A stretch of DNA of 64,000 bases, taken from NCBI GenBank assembly GCA_016927595.1, contig JAFGMI010000007.1, positions 62,001 through 126,000 of the forward strand, given 5' to 3'. Shown here in pieces: positions 20,546 to 29,604 of this stretch. Made by a program: the position numbers and the translations under genes. The notes under the pieces are model-generated. The model was not told the origin of the DNA. It ran no database searches and saw only the letters and a list, made by a program, of their open reading frames with translations. The DNA is from Melioribacteraceae bacterium (GTDB taxonomy: Bacteria > Bacteroidota > Ignavibacteria > Ignavibacteriales > Melioribacteraceae). Each line of letters starts with the position of its first letter. Position 1 is the first letter of the stretch.

Positions 20546-21049
20546 CTAATATTTTAATTTTATTATAAGTTCTGCAAAATCCCTGAAAGCTCCGTAACCG
20601 CCGCGATTTTCGACAATAACGTCTGCAGTTTCCCTCGCAAAAATTGTTGCATCTGCCGGACAAGCTGAAAGACCAACCGTATTCATTACCTCGATATCAT
20701 TTGTATCATCACCTATATAAGCTATTTCATCATTATTAAAATTGTATTTCTCCATTATATGATTTAGTACTTTTTTCTTATCCTTCACTCCCATATGAAT
20801 CTCTGTTATTTTTAATTTTTCAGCTCTTCTTTTGACTATTACGGAATCTTCACCCGTAATTATTCCGGTCTCTATCCCGCGAACAGTACGTAATCTTTCA
20901 ACGCCCATTCCATCCCTGTATGAAAACCTCTTCAACTCTTCACCATTCCCGGAGTAATAAATACCCGTGTCAGTTAATACTCCGTCGCAATCGGTTAATA
21001 CAAATTTGATTTTCCGTGCTTTATACTTTAATTCCTCTAGCGTAACCAG
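20546..21049 (-). CDS. KdsC-type HAD-family phosphatase; start codon unclear
   Basis: The track ORF (20935) omits the catalytic motif. The same frame upstream reads LVTLEELKYKARKIKFVLTDCDGVLTDTGIYYSGNGEELKRFSYRDGMGVERLR; downstream GDDTNDIEVMNTVGLSACPADA. No ATG/GTG/TTG lies in frame before the DxD; 21049 is a CTG placeholder start. Confidence 0.75.
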   Translation of the reverse strand: MVTLEELKYKARKIKFVLTDCDGVLTDTGIYYSGNGEELKRFSYRDGMGVERLRTVRGIETGIITGEDSVIVKRRAEKLKITEIHMGVKDKKKVLNHIMEKYNFNNDEIAYIGDDTNDIEVMNTVGLSACPADATIFARETADVIVENRGGYGAFRDFAELIIKLKY

Positions 21050-21076
21050 ATAACTCTCATTTAATTTTTCTCCTTT

Positions 21077-21886
21077 TTACCAAATCGTCCAGCCTCCGTC
21101 AACTACAAGATTAGCTCCAGTCATGTACCTTGATGCGTCACTGGAAAGAAATACCAACGCTCCCTGATAATCTGACGGGGCAGCCATTCTTCCAAGCGGA
21201 GTTCTATCCGAGTATTGCTTTATAAAATAGTCGCCCTGTGAATTTTCCACACCTCCCGGTGATAAAGCATTCACTCGTACATTCCGGTTCCCCCAGTATG
21301 CGGCGAGGTATCTTGTAAAAGCAATCACTCCTCCTTTAGTTGCAGAATAGGCTGGAGGTTTATAAAATTTCTGGTCGCCCTTTTCATCCTTATACAAAGA
21401 TTGCACAGGTGCCACTATTCCGTATGTAGATGCTATGTTAATAATGCTGCCGCTTTCCTGCTTCGCAAAATGTGATCCTATAATCTGCGAGCAAAGAAAA
21501 ACACCTGTCAGATTAACATTTATAGAACGCTGCCAGAGTTCCAGCGAATAATTTTCGAACATAGAGTGTTGCAGGGAAGACTTTGGTTCTTCGACCATAT
21601 CATTTATCGCGGCATTATTAACCAGAATATCAATTCTGCCGAACTCATTAAGCACTTTATCTTTCAGGGCGGCTATCGAATTTCTATCCGTTACATCCAG
21701 GAAAATACCTATTGAATCAGTTGGAAGTACATCTGCAAACTGACTGCAATTATCTTCATCAGTATCTGCGACAACAACCTTGGCGCCTGCATCCGAAAGA
21801 GCTTTACAGTGATATTTGCCGATTAATCCAGTTGCTCCCGTTACAACAGCTACCTTGTTCTCAAGTGAGAATAATTGAACAGTCAT
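21077..21886 (-). CDS. SDR-family NAD(P)-dependent oxidoreductase
   Basis: VAVVTGATGLIGKYHCKALSDAGAKVVVAD, NNAA, YSATKGGVIAFTRYLAAYW, VVDGGWTIW. Confidence 0.93.
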   Translation of the reverse strand: MTVQLFSLENKVAVVTGATGLIGKYHCKALSDAGAKVVVADTDEDNCSQFADVLPTDSIGIFLDVTDRNSIAALKDKVLNEFGRIDILVNNAAINDMVEEPKSSLQHSMFENYSLELWQRSINVNLTGVFLCSQIIGSHFAKQESGSIINIASTYGIVAPVQSLYKDEKGDQKFYKPPAYSATKGGVIAFTRYLAAYWGNRNVRVNALSPGGVENSQGDYFIKQYSDRTPLGRMAAPSDYQGALVFLSSDASRYMTGANLVVDGGWTIW

Positions 21887-21890
21887 TTTT

Positions 21891-23228
21891 CTAAACCTTT
21901 ATAAGAGGTTTCATATTAAAATTCTCTGTTTTTCTGAATACCGGCTGCACCGGTTTCCCCATTAATAATTTTTCAACAGTACCTTTATTAACAGCTTGCT
22001 TCAGTAGCGAAAGAACTTCCTCGTAAACATAAAGCGTGTAGTCAACATCAACATCTGAATGGGAGTATGACATATTATGGAAGCCAGACCATAAAATTCC
22101 GCGTTTAATCATTTCCTGTTGTACGAAGGACTTAAGTATCAGCGGATCACCGGCAGACTGGTCAAAAGTAACTATGGAGCGGAAATTATAACCTTTACAT
22201 CCGGAGTAATTTAAACCGAGATTAGCCGCGATATGATTATAACCGTCTTTTAATTTCTTACCCTGCAACGCCAGATACGATGTAACGCCATTGTCTCTTA
22301 TTATTTCAATCGTTGCTTTGGCAGCGGCTAATGATAGTGCTTCGCCCCCGAAGGTGGTGTAAAAGAAAACATCATCCTCAGCCAGATTCATTATTTCTTT
22401 TTTGCCGCATAAAACTGACACAGGCATACCGTTTGCAACTGCTTTTGAGAAAGTAGCCAGATCAGCTTTAACTCCAAAATATTCCTGTGCACCACCGACT
22501 GACATTCTGAATCCCGTCCACATTTCGTCGAATATTAAAACTATGTTGTTGCTGCTGCAAAATTCTCTTACTTGCTGAAGAAAATTTTCTTTCGGTTCGT
22601 CAAACACAACCGGTTCAAGTATAACCGCTGCAATGTCATTATCAGCTGCATTTACAAGAGAGTTAATGTCATTATAATCGAAAGTATAGGTTAAACCGGC
22701 AGCTGATTCCGGTATACCTTTGTTACGGCTGGTAACCGAGACATACCAGTCGTGCCAGCCATGATAACCGCAGCATAATACTTTATTTTTACCTGTATAT
22801 GCTCTTGCAAGTCTTACAGCCGCACTGGCAACATCTGCGCCGGTTTTACTGTATCTTACCGCTTCGCAGTTAGGTACCAGTTCATTGAGAAGCTCGGCAA
22901 CCTCAACCTCTAGCGGATGCATTAATGAAAACGTTATACCGTCTTCAAGCTGTCGCTTAATAGCTTCATCAACCTTAGAATACGCATAGCCAAGAGAAAG
23001 GGGTCCAACACCCATGTTGTAATCAATGAATTCGTTACCGTCCGCATCCCAGACATGCGATCCTTTGCCTTTTACCAGATATTTGGGAGCCACTCCGTCC
23101 ACGAATTGAGATGGTCCTTTGGCTAATGTCTGTGTTGCTGAGGGAATTAAATCCTTAGCCCTTTTATAAAGGTTATTAGAATTTGTTATACCAGGGTAAT
23201 CCCTGTTAAATATTACTCCATTCGGCAT
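21891..23228 (-). CDS. Class III (glutamate-1-semialdehyde-type) PLP-dependent aminotransferase
   Basis: LYKRAKDLIPSATQTLAKGP, GSHVWDADGNEFIDYNMGVGPLSLGYA, IFDEMWTGFRMSVGGAQEYFGVKADLATFSKAVANGMPVSVLCG. Start chosen at MPNGVIF. Confidence 0.9.
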   Translation of the reverse strand: MPNGVIFNRDYPGITNSNNLYKRAKDLIPSATQTLAKGPSQFVDGVAPKYLVKGKGSHVWDADGNEFIDYNMGVGPLSLGYAYSKVDEAIKRQLEDGITFSLMHPLEVEVAELLNELVPNCEAVRYSKTGADVASAAVRLARAYTGKNKVLCCGYHGWHDWYVSVTSRNKGIPESAAGLTYTFDYNDINSLVNAADNDIAAVILEPVVFDEPKENFLQQVREFCSSNNIVLIFDEMWTGFRMSVGGAQEYFGVKADLATFSKAVANGMPVSVLCGKKEIMNLAEDDVFFYTTFGGEALSLAAAKATIEIIRDNGVTSYLALQGKKLKDGYNHIAANLGLNYSGCKGYNFRSIVTFDQSAGDPLILKSFVQQEMIKRGILWSGFHNMSYSHSDVDVDYTLYVYEEVLSLLKQAVNKGTVEKLLMGKPVQPVFRKTENFNMKPLIKV

Positions 23229-24144
23229 AGTATTCCGTATTTTTATTTGAAAAAAGTTTTTCCTGTATTCTACGGGCAAGCTGCGGACCAGTAAATCCTT
23301 CATGCTCAATTACATTTTCGAGCAAGCCCGGTTTAAACCATCTTTCATTGAGCGCCAGTGGTAATACATTTGCTGTAATTTTATATTTAACAAGAAGTTC
23401 TGAAAGAATAGAGAACAAACCGCCTGTAAGAAAGTGATCTTCTATCGTAACAATCAGTTCACAGTCACGGGCTGCTTCAAGAATTTTTGTTTCATCAATC
23501 GGTTTTAGTGTACGCAGATTCAGCAGACGGACGCTTATTCCATTAGCTTCCAGCAGATCTTTTGCATGCAGTGCATTACCGAAAAGTGTCCCGTAAGTAA
23601 GAATCGCAACGTTATTACCGGAGCCGAAAACTTCGGCACTTCCCATTTCAAAGTTTGAATGTATTACCTGCGACTTAAGATTATTATAGCGTATATAAAA
23701 AGGATCACTACATTGTAAAATTCGGGGCAGACCTTTCATCATATCGGACTCGTCAGCGGGACAGAAAACATTGACATTAGGAATACCTCTCATCAAGGAT
23801 ACGTCTTCAATGGCTTGGTGGGTAGGCCCATTTGCTTCGGAGAGAAAACCGGCAAAACTTCCGACTAATTTGACGGGCAGATTAGAAATGCCGACATCTG
23901 TTCTGATAAACTCAAAAGCTCTCATAGTTAAAAATGATGCAAGTGCATGTACAATCGGGTATCTGCCTCTCAGTGCAAGACCTGCAGAGATGCCTACCAA
24001 CGTCTGTTCCGTAATTCCGGTATCAATAAAATTATTTTTTATTTTATTCGGCAGGTTTCTTATCGCTGCTCTGTTTTCGGCAGTGAGCACAATAAACCGT
24101 TCATTTTTCAGGACGAGCTCGGTTAACATTTCTTCATAATTCAT
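23206..24144 (-). CDS. Transketolase, C-terminal subunit
   Basis: FIDTGITEQTLVGISAGLALRGRYPIVHALASFLTMRAFEFIRTDVGISNLPVKLVG...GPTHQAIEDVSLMRGIPNVNVFCPADE. Confidence 0.92.
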   Translation of the reverse strand: MNYEEMLTELVLKNERFIVLTAENRAAIRNLPNKIKNNFIDTGITEQTLVGISAGLALRGRYPIVHALASFLTMRAFEFIRTDVGISNLPVKLVGSFAGFLSEANGPTHQAIEDVSLMRGIPNVNVFCPADESDMMKGLPRILQCSDPFYIRYNNLKSQVIHSNFEMGSAEVFGSGNNVAILTYGTLFGNALHAKDLLEANGISVRLLNLRTLKPIDETKILEAARDCELIVTIEDHFLTGGLFSILSELLVKYKITANVLPLALNERWFKPGLLENVIEHEGFTGPQLARRIQEKLFSNKNTEYYAEWSNI

Positions 24145-24145
24145 A

Positions 24146-25003
24146 TTATCTAACCATCATTGTATTTGATTTGAGTTCTGCTTTATTGTTTCCATGGAGT
24201 TCTTGAAGTAAACCATCTACTTCTTCATCGGTAAACTTACAGAACCACCTGTCGGCTTTGTTTGTAATACTTGGAAGACCCTTGCCTCTCTCGGTTTCAG
24301 CAATTACAACTGAAACTCGTTTCTTCTCAAACGGGAACTGATCAAAAACGTTTTCCATATCGTTAAAATCATGACCATTTACGGTTTTCACAGCACAGTT
24401 AAAGGATTCAAATTTTCTTTCAAGAGGTTCAAGCGGAATTAATCTTTCGGTAGGCATATTTGCCTGTAACATATTTCTGTCGATTACAATTACAAGGTTG
24501 TCGAGTTTTAATGATGACGTAACTAGAATTGACTCCCATACGGATCCTTCATTTAATTCACCGTCTCCCAGAATTGTCACAACCTTATTTTTTTTCTTTT
24601 TCATTTTGCAGTCTATAGCGACTCCTGCGGAAACTGCCAGCAGATGACCAAGCGATCCGCTGTGGAATTCGACACCTGGAATTTTCCTGTTGGGATGCCA
24701 GTAAATATTGTCATTAACCGAGCAATGGTTTTCGAGTCGTACGGCATCAAGCCAGCCGAGCTCGGCGAAAGTCCCGTAAAGAGCCGGTACATCATGTCCC
24801 TTGGATAAAAAAAGATAATCCCTATCCGGATTATCAAGTTTTGAGTAGCTGATCCGGAGAAACCTTTTGTACAGATAGACTATCAGATCGGTACAGGAAA
24901 GAGATGCACCTATAAAACATCCGCCTCTTGCTGTTAATCTTATTATGTGTTCCCTCACTTTTAGGGAAATATCCGCAAGTTCTGTTAATTCAATTTTATT
25001 CAT
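24146..25003 (-). CDS. Transketolase, N-terminal (TPP-binding) subunit
   Basis: GGCFIGASLSCTDLIVYLY, LFLSKGHDVPALYGTFAELG, VTILGDGELNEGSVWESILVTSSLKLDNLVIVIDRN TPP motif. Confidence 0.93.
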   Translation of the reverse strand: MNKIELTELADISLKVREHIIRLTARGGCFIGASLSCTDLIVYLYKRFLRISYSKLDNPDRDYLFLSKGHDVPALYGTFAELGWLDAVRLENHCSVNDNIYWHPNRKIPGVEFHSGSLGHLLAVSAGVAIDCKMKKKKNKVVTILGDGELNEGSVWESILVTSSLKLDNLVIVIDRNMLQANMPTERLIPLEPLERKFESFNCAVKTVNGHDFNDMENVFDQFPFEKKRVSVVIAETERGKGLPSITNKADRWFCKFTDEEVDGLLQELHGNNKAELKSNTMMVR

Positions 25004-25808
25004 TGCCCGCTTTTTTATATTTGTTCTTAAAGTGATCTATGTGTGAGAGTTCGTCTAGATGATTATCGTACCAGTACTGTCCGGCGTATTTTCTATTAAT
25101 GGATTTCAGGAAAGGCTTCGATTCCAGAAGTTCAAGAATCTCATGAAGTCCGAACCATGGTTTTTCTTCGTATAATTCTTCAAAGACTGTTCTTATAAAA
25201 ATATAGTCCTCTTCATAATCTATCGTCCATCGATAAGTGGATGAATAATCTAACTCCGTTTCCCATTCGATGTTGCCTATCCTGAACAATTCAGGTCTTT
25301 CCCATATATACGGTGTAGTATGCTCGCGCTCAAAATCCTTGTGCGCATGCTGCCATGCTTTTTCAAGTGCTTTAAAACTCATGATTTCCACATCGTTCCC
25401 GTCAGGATAAGTAGCCGGATGAAGATTACTCACATAATCGTACAGATAATGCTGATCTGAATAGTACTTTATAACCCTATCAATAACCTGCGGATCAATA
25501 AGCGGGCAGTCCGACGGTATTTTAACGACAGCATCAGCGTTAAACTTTTTTGCTGCCTTGTAATGTCTGTCCAGCAAATCCGTTAAATGACCGCGGTAAA
25601 TTGAAATGTTTTCTTCCCTGCAAAGCTCAGCTATCTGGTCGTCTTCTTTTCTGCGTGATGTAATCACCACAATTTCCCCTGCATATTCAGACTGTTTAAC
25701 ACGTTCGTACATTCTCAATAAAAGAGGCTTACCCGCTAAAGACAGCATAATTTTTTGCGGGAGTCTTGAAGAAGACATTCGAGCCTGTATAAGAGTTACT
25801 ACCTTCAT
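24996..25808 (-). CDS. SpsF/NeuA-like cytidylyltransferase family protein
   Basis: VVTLIQARMSSSRLPQKIMLSLAGKPLLLRMYERVKQSEYAGEIVVITS and VKIPSDCPLIDPQVIDRVI. Confidence 0.92.
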   Translation of the reverse strand: MKVVTLIQARMSSSRLPQKIMLSLAGKPLLLRMYERVKQSEYAGEIVVITSRRKEDDQIAELCREENISIYRGHLTDLLDRHYKAAKKFNADAVVKIPSDCPLIDPQVIDRVIKYYSDQHYLYDYVSNLHPATYPDGNDVEIMSFKALEKAWQHAHKDFEREHTTPYIWERPELFRIGNIEWETELDYSSTYRWTIDYEEDYIFIRTVFEELYEEKPWFGLHEILELLESKPFLKSINRKYAGQYWYDNHLDELSHIDHFKNKYKKAGNE

Positions 25809-25810
25809 CT

Positions 25811-26821
25811 TTATGCCCCGGATAATTGATAAAACGTGTTCGGACTATAAATAGCTTCTCTGTTCTGTTCAAGAAGATTTCTTCCGACTGCTGCAATATT
25901 AGCTGCAGATCTGCCGCCGTTCTGAATGGGTGTCATTTTCTTAAGGTCTTCCAGATTAAAATAAGAATAGACCTGTTTGCCCAGCGCTAATCCTACATAA
26001 ACAACCGATGAATATTTGGTAACCAAAACATCACAGTTGGCAATCATTTCATTAATGTTGCCGTCAGTGAATACAAGTGCTGCCGGCGCGTATTTCTTGA
26101 TTTCATTGATAGCTCTGTGGGAGTTTTCATTCGGATGAAGTTTAAAGATAAGAGGTTTATTTCCTGCCAGTTCAAGAGCTTCGAAAATAAATTTCTTTCT
26201 GTTCTCGTATTTAAATGTTTCTCTTGCATCGGAAGTTGCGACTAATACATAATTTTTGAAAGGGAATTTATTGTTCAGATATTGTTTACAATCGTCAAAA
26301 TTCGGTATCCCGGTTACTTCAATTTTTGCGGGATTAACACCTTTACTTATAAATAAATCCCTGTAACCTTCTGAGGCAACACAGAATTTGTCGTATGCAT
26401 CGGACAATCCGGTTGTTGATGTGCTGGCCAGGTATCTAGGCAGCCCCAGCCATTTGACCAGATAATACATTAAGTTTTCTGGATCTGTCATCCCTTCCTG
26501 AACTAGAATCAGACTGGATTTTTTAATATTCTCAGGAACAATAAGATCTGAACACGTGAAAATTAAATCGTAATTACGCTCCTTACCCTGATAATCGATT
26601 TCTAATTTTTTTTCTATAAGGAATTTTTCAGTCTTTCTTTTAAATTGTCCTCCTAAAACTGTAAACTCCAAAAGACCCGAATTTCTGAAGAACTCAATAT
26701 AACCGTCGGAATAAAATGGAGAAAAATAACAATTACAACCGTCAAAGTATTTTGAGATCTCGTACATCATTGTTGTCTGGTTTAATGATCCGCCGATGAA
26801 TAGTATGTTATGTTTTCTCAT
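25811..26821 (-). CDS. GT-B-fold glycosyl/polyol-phosphate transferase-like protein
   Basis: C-terminal KPLIFKLHPNENSHRA...LVFTDGNINEMIANCDVLVTKYSSVVYVGLALGKQVYSY resembles CDP-glycerol/CMP-sugar transferases; first gene of the sugar operon. Confidence 0.65.
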   Translation of the reverse strand: MRKHNILFIGGSLNQTTMMYEISKYFDGCNCYFSPFYSDGYIEFFRNSGLLEFTVLGGQFKRKTEKFLIEKKLEIDYQGKERNYDLIFTCSDLIVPENIKKSSLILVQEGMTDPENLMYYLVKWLGLPRYLASTSTTGLSDAYDKFCVASEGYRDLFISKGVNPAKIEVTGIPNFDDCKQYLNNKFPFKNYVLVATSDARETFKYENRKKFIFEALELAGNKPLIFKLHPNENSHRAINEIKKYAPAALVFTDGNINEMIANCDVLVTKYSSVVYVGLALGKQVYSYFNLEDLKKMTPIQNGGRSAANIAAVGRNLLEQNREAIYSPNTFYQLSGA

Positions 26822-27029
26822 ATCTGTTCTACTTAAGAATTATTACCGCCGATAAAATCCTAAATTAGTTGATCAGATGTGTTAAGCGATTGTTACTAGT
26901 GAATTAAATAAATGTTAAGGATAGAAATTTTTTATACAAAGCAGTATTTGTTAATAATTCCTTAACATTTGCTTGACCATCTGTTAATACTGGCTGCCTA
27001 TTTTAGAACAACTAATTTTATTAACGATT

Positions 27030-27968
27030 ATGCGATTAATTCACCTGTCAGACCTTCATCTTAATTCCGTACACAAAAGAAGCAATATTAAAAAGTTTAA
27101 AAGAACACTTAAGCATGCAATTAAAACAGGGTTTGATCATCTGGTCATAACCGGAGATCTTACAGATAATGCTAACGAAAAAGACTTTATCATACTGCGA
27201 AAACTCCTTGCGCAATATGACCTATTGAATTCTAAACTTGTCAGTATTGTTATTGGTAATCATGATATCTTCGGGGGAGTTCAAACGGCACTTGATGTAA
27301 TAGATTTTCCCAGGAAGTGTTCCTCAATCGATTATGATCAAAAGATTAAAGAGTTCTATGAATACTTCAGGGAATTATTTCGGGATGCATATATGCCCGG
27401 TGCCGACAGTTGTTTTCCATATGCAAAAACAATTAAAGATAAAATACTGATCGGTCTAAATTCAATCGACAGGTATAGTAGATTAAAAAATCCATTTGCT
27501 TCCAACGGTAAAGTGTATAAAGATCAGATGGAAAATTTTAATAAAATCATGAATCAGGAAAGTATTAAAATAAAAGAAAAGATTGTTCTTATACACCATC
27601 ATTTTTATAAAAACAAAGCCAAATCAACAGCTAGTGCAAATGAAACCTGGAATAAAATAGAATCATTTACAATGAAGTTGAGAGGGAAAAAAAGGCTTGT
27701 AAGTCATTTTCATAACGCAGGGATTAAATTAGTTCTTCACGGTCATAGTCACGAAATGAGAGATTACAACAGGGGAGGAGTCAGATTCCTTAATGCGGGA
27801 GCGTCTATAGAAAATGGCGGAGATGATTCCAGCATATTTTTAATTGACTATAAAGACGAATCGTTATTCATAAAACAAGATGAAGTTCCACAAAAAACTT
27901 TTAATCCGATACCAGTTAAATTACCTGATTTTTTTGTACCGAAATTATTAACTCAACCATCAAATTAA
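27030..27968 (+). CDS. Calcineurin-like metallophosphoesterase
   Basis: MRLIHLSDLHLNSV, LVITGDLTD, IGNHDIFGG, LIHHHFYKN, LVLHGHSHEMRDY. Confidence 0.92.
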   Translation: MRLIHLSDLHLNSVHKRSNIKKFKRTLKHAIKTGFDHLVITGDLTDNANEKDFIILRKLLAQYDLLNSKLVSIVIGNHDIFGGVQTALDVIDFPRKCSSIDYDQKIKEFYEYFRELFRDAYMPGADSCFPYAKTIKDKILIGLNSIDRYSRLKNPFASNGKVYKDQMENFNKIMNQESIKIKEKIVLIHHHFYKNKAKSTASANETWNKIESFTMKLRGKKRLVSHFHNAGIKLVLHGHSHEMRDYNRGGVRFLNAGASIENGGDDSSIFLIDYKDESLFIKQDEVPQKTFNPIPVKLPDFFVPKLLTQPSN

Positions 27969-28183
27969 AACACCAAATATCTTTTATTTCTCATAATACT
28001 TATTTCATTTCCAAATCTGAAAATGAAAACTGTTTACTCATTCATTTCAATATCTGATAATAAAATAATCCCCGTTTAGAAAGGATAAATGCATTATTCA
28101 TATTAACCGGGAAAGTGAAAAGCTGGCATAGTTTATGAAATTCACACATTTCATGGATAATTTCAATTTACCGGTTAAACATT

Positions 28184-29521
28184 ATGTCGTTTTTTTCAAG
28201 TTTTAAAACTTTTAAAGGAGGAGTTCATCCTTCTGAATTCAAGGAATTTACCCAAAATCTCCCTTTCGAAATAATGCCAGCACCTGCCATTGTTATAATT
28301 CCCTTAACTCAGCATATAGGCAAACCTGCTAATCCTGTAGTTAAGAAAAAAGATGAAGTTAAAGCAGGACAGGTAATTGCCGAATCAAGCGGGTTTATTT
28401 CGTCGGTTATTCACAGTCCCGTGTCAGGTATAGTAAAAGATATACATCTTGAACCGACAATTTCCGGCTTCCCCAACGAATGCATCATAATTCAATCGAA
28501 TGATAACAGTGATATAGATTTAATGCCTCAGCTGGACATTGAAACAGTTTCACCGGATGATATTATTTCACGCGTAAGAGATGCAGGTATAGTAGGACAG
28601 GGGGGTGCAGCATTCCCGACATATGTAAAGTTATCTCCGCCGGCGGATACTAAAATCGATTACGTAATTCTTAACGGATGTGAATGTGAACCTTACCTTA
28701 CCCGGGACGACAGGTATATGATAGAAAGAAGCACCGATGTTCTTAACGGTTTAAAACTGATAATGAAAGCACTTGGTGTAAAAAAAGGTGTCATAGGTAT
28801 CGAGGACAATAAAAACCAGGCAATAAAAGCAATGCGGGAGATTGTTCGCTCCGAACCGGATATAGAGGTTGAGATACTCAAAACAAAATATCCGCAGGGT
28901 GCGGAGAAAATGTTAATAAAGGCTGTGCTGAACCGGGAAGTACCGCCGGGAAAATTACCAATGGACGTTGGATGCGTAATCCAGAATATAGGTACGGCTA
29001 TTGCTGTTAATGATGCCGTTACAAAAGGTGAGCCTCAAATAACCGCTGCGCTGACAGTTTCGGGGAAAGGAATAAATAATCCTAAAAATATTATAGTCCG
29101 TGTAGGCACCCCTTTGAATGAAATACTGAATTATTGCGGCGGTTTGAAAGACGATGCTGCTAAAATTGTTGTTGGTGGACCGATGATGGGTGTGTCACAA
29201 TTCGACGTAAATGCTCCGGTTACTAAAGCCACTTCGGGGATTCTGGTTCTGACAAAAAAAGAAGCAAATGCACATACAGAAACCCCTTGCCTTAATTGCG
29301 GAAAATGTATTGAGGTATGTCCGCTTGGATTAGTACCGACAAAACTTACAAGATTTTCGAAACTCAACATGTATGAGAAGGCGGATGAATTCAGTATAAC
29401 CACTTGCATGGAATGCGGTACATGTACTTATAATTGTCCGGCAAATATTCCTTTAGTTCAATGGATAAGGCTGGGAAAGAAAAAAGTAATAAGAATGCAG
29501 AAAGAAAAAATGTCTGCTTGA
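28184..29521 (+). CDS. rnfC: Rnf/Rsx electron transport complex subunit C
   Basis: GGVHPSEFKEFT, VGQGGAAFPTYVKL, NGCECEPYLTRDDRYM, two 4Fe-4S motifs near the C-terminus. Confidence 0.95.
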   Translation: MSFFSSFKTFKGGVHPSEFKEFTQNLPFEIMPAPAIVIIPLTQHIGKPANPVVKKKDEVKAGQVIAESSGFISSVIHSPVSGIVKDIHLEPTISGFPNECIIIQSNDNSDIDLMPQLDIETVSPDDIISRVRDAGIVGQGGAAFPTYVKLSPPADTKIDYVILNGCECEPYLTRDDRYMIERSTDVLNGLKLIMKALGVKKGVIGIEDNKNQAIKAMREIVRSEPDIEVEILKTKYPQGAEKMLIKAVLNREVPPGKLPMDVGCVIQNIGTAIAVNDAVTKGEPQITAALTVSGKGINNPKNIIVRVGTPLNEILNYCGGLKDDAAKIVVGGPMMGVSQFDVNAPVTKATSGILVLTKKEANAHTETPCLNCGKCIEVCPLGLVPTKLTRFSKLNMYEKADEFSITTCMECGTCTYNCPANIPLVQWIRLGKKKVIRMQKEKMSA

Positions 29522-29604
29522 TATTGAATGATAAGATTAAAATTTCACGGTGGAATAAATTATAAACAATAAAATACATCTGACTAATGCTATAAAATCT
29601 TAGA

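Noticed and set aside
20546-20935. HAD ORF taken at face value as 129 aa
   Set aside because: It omits DCDGVLTD, the catalytic motif, which is present in frame upstream; the gene is longer with a start problem.
27969-28183. Possible riboswitch upstream of rnfC
   Set aside because: No conserved FMN, B12 or other riboswitch core motif could be recognised.
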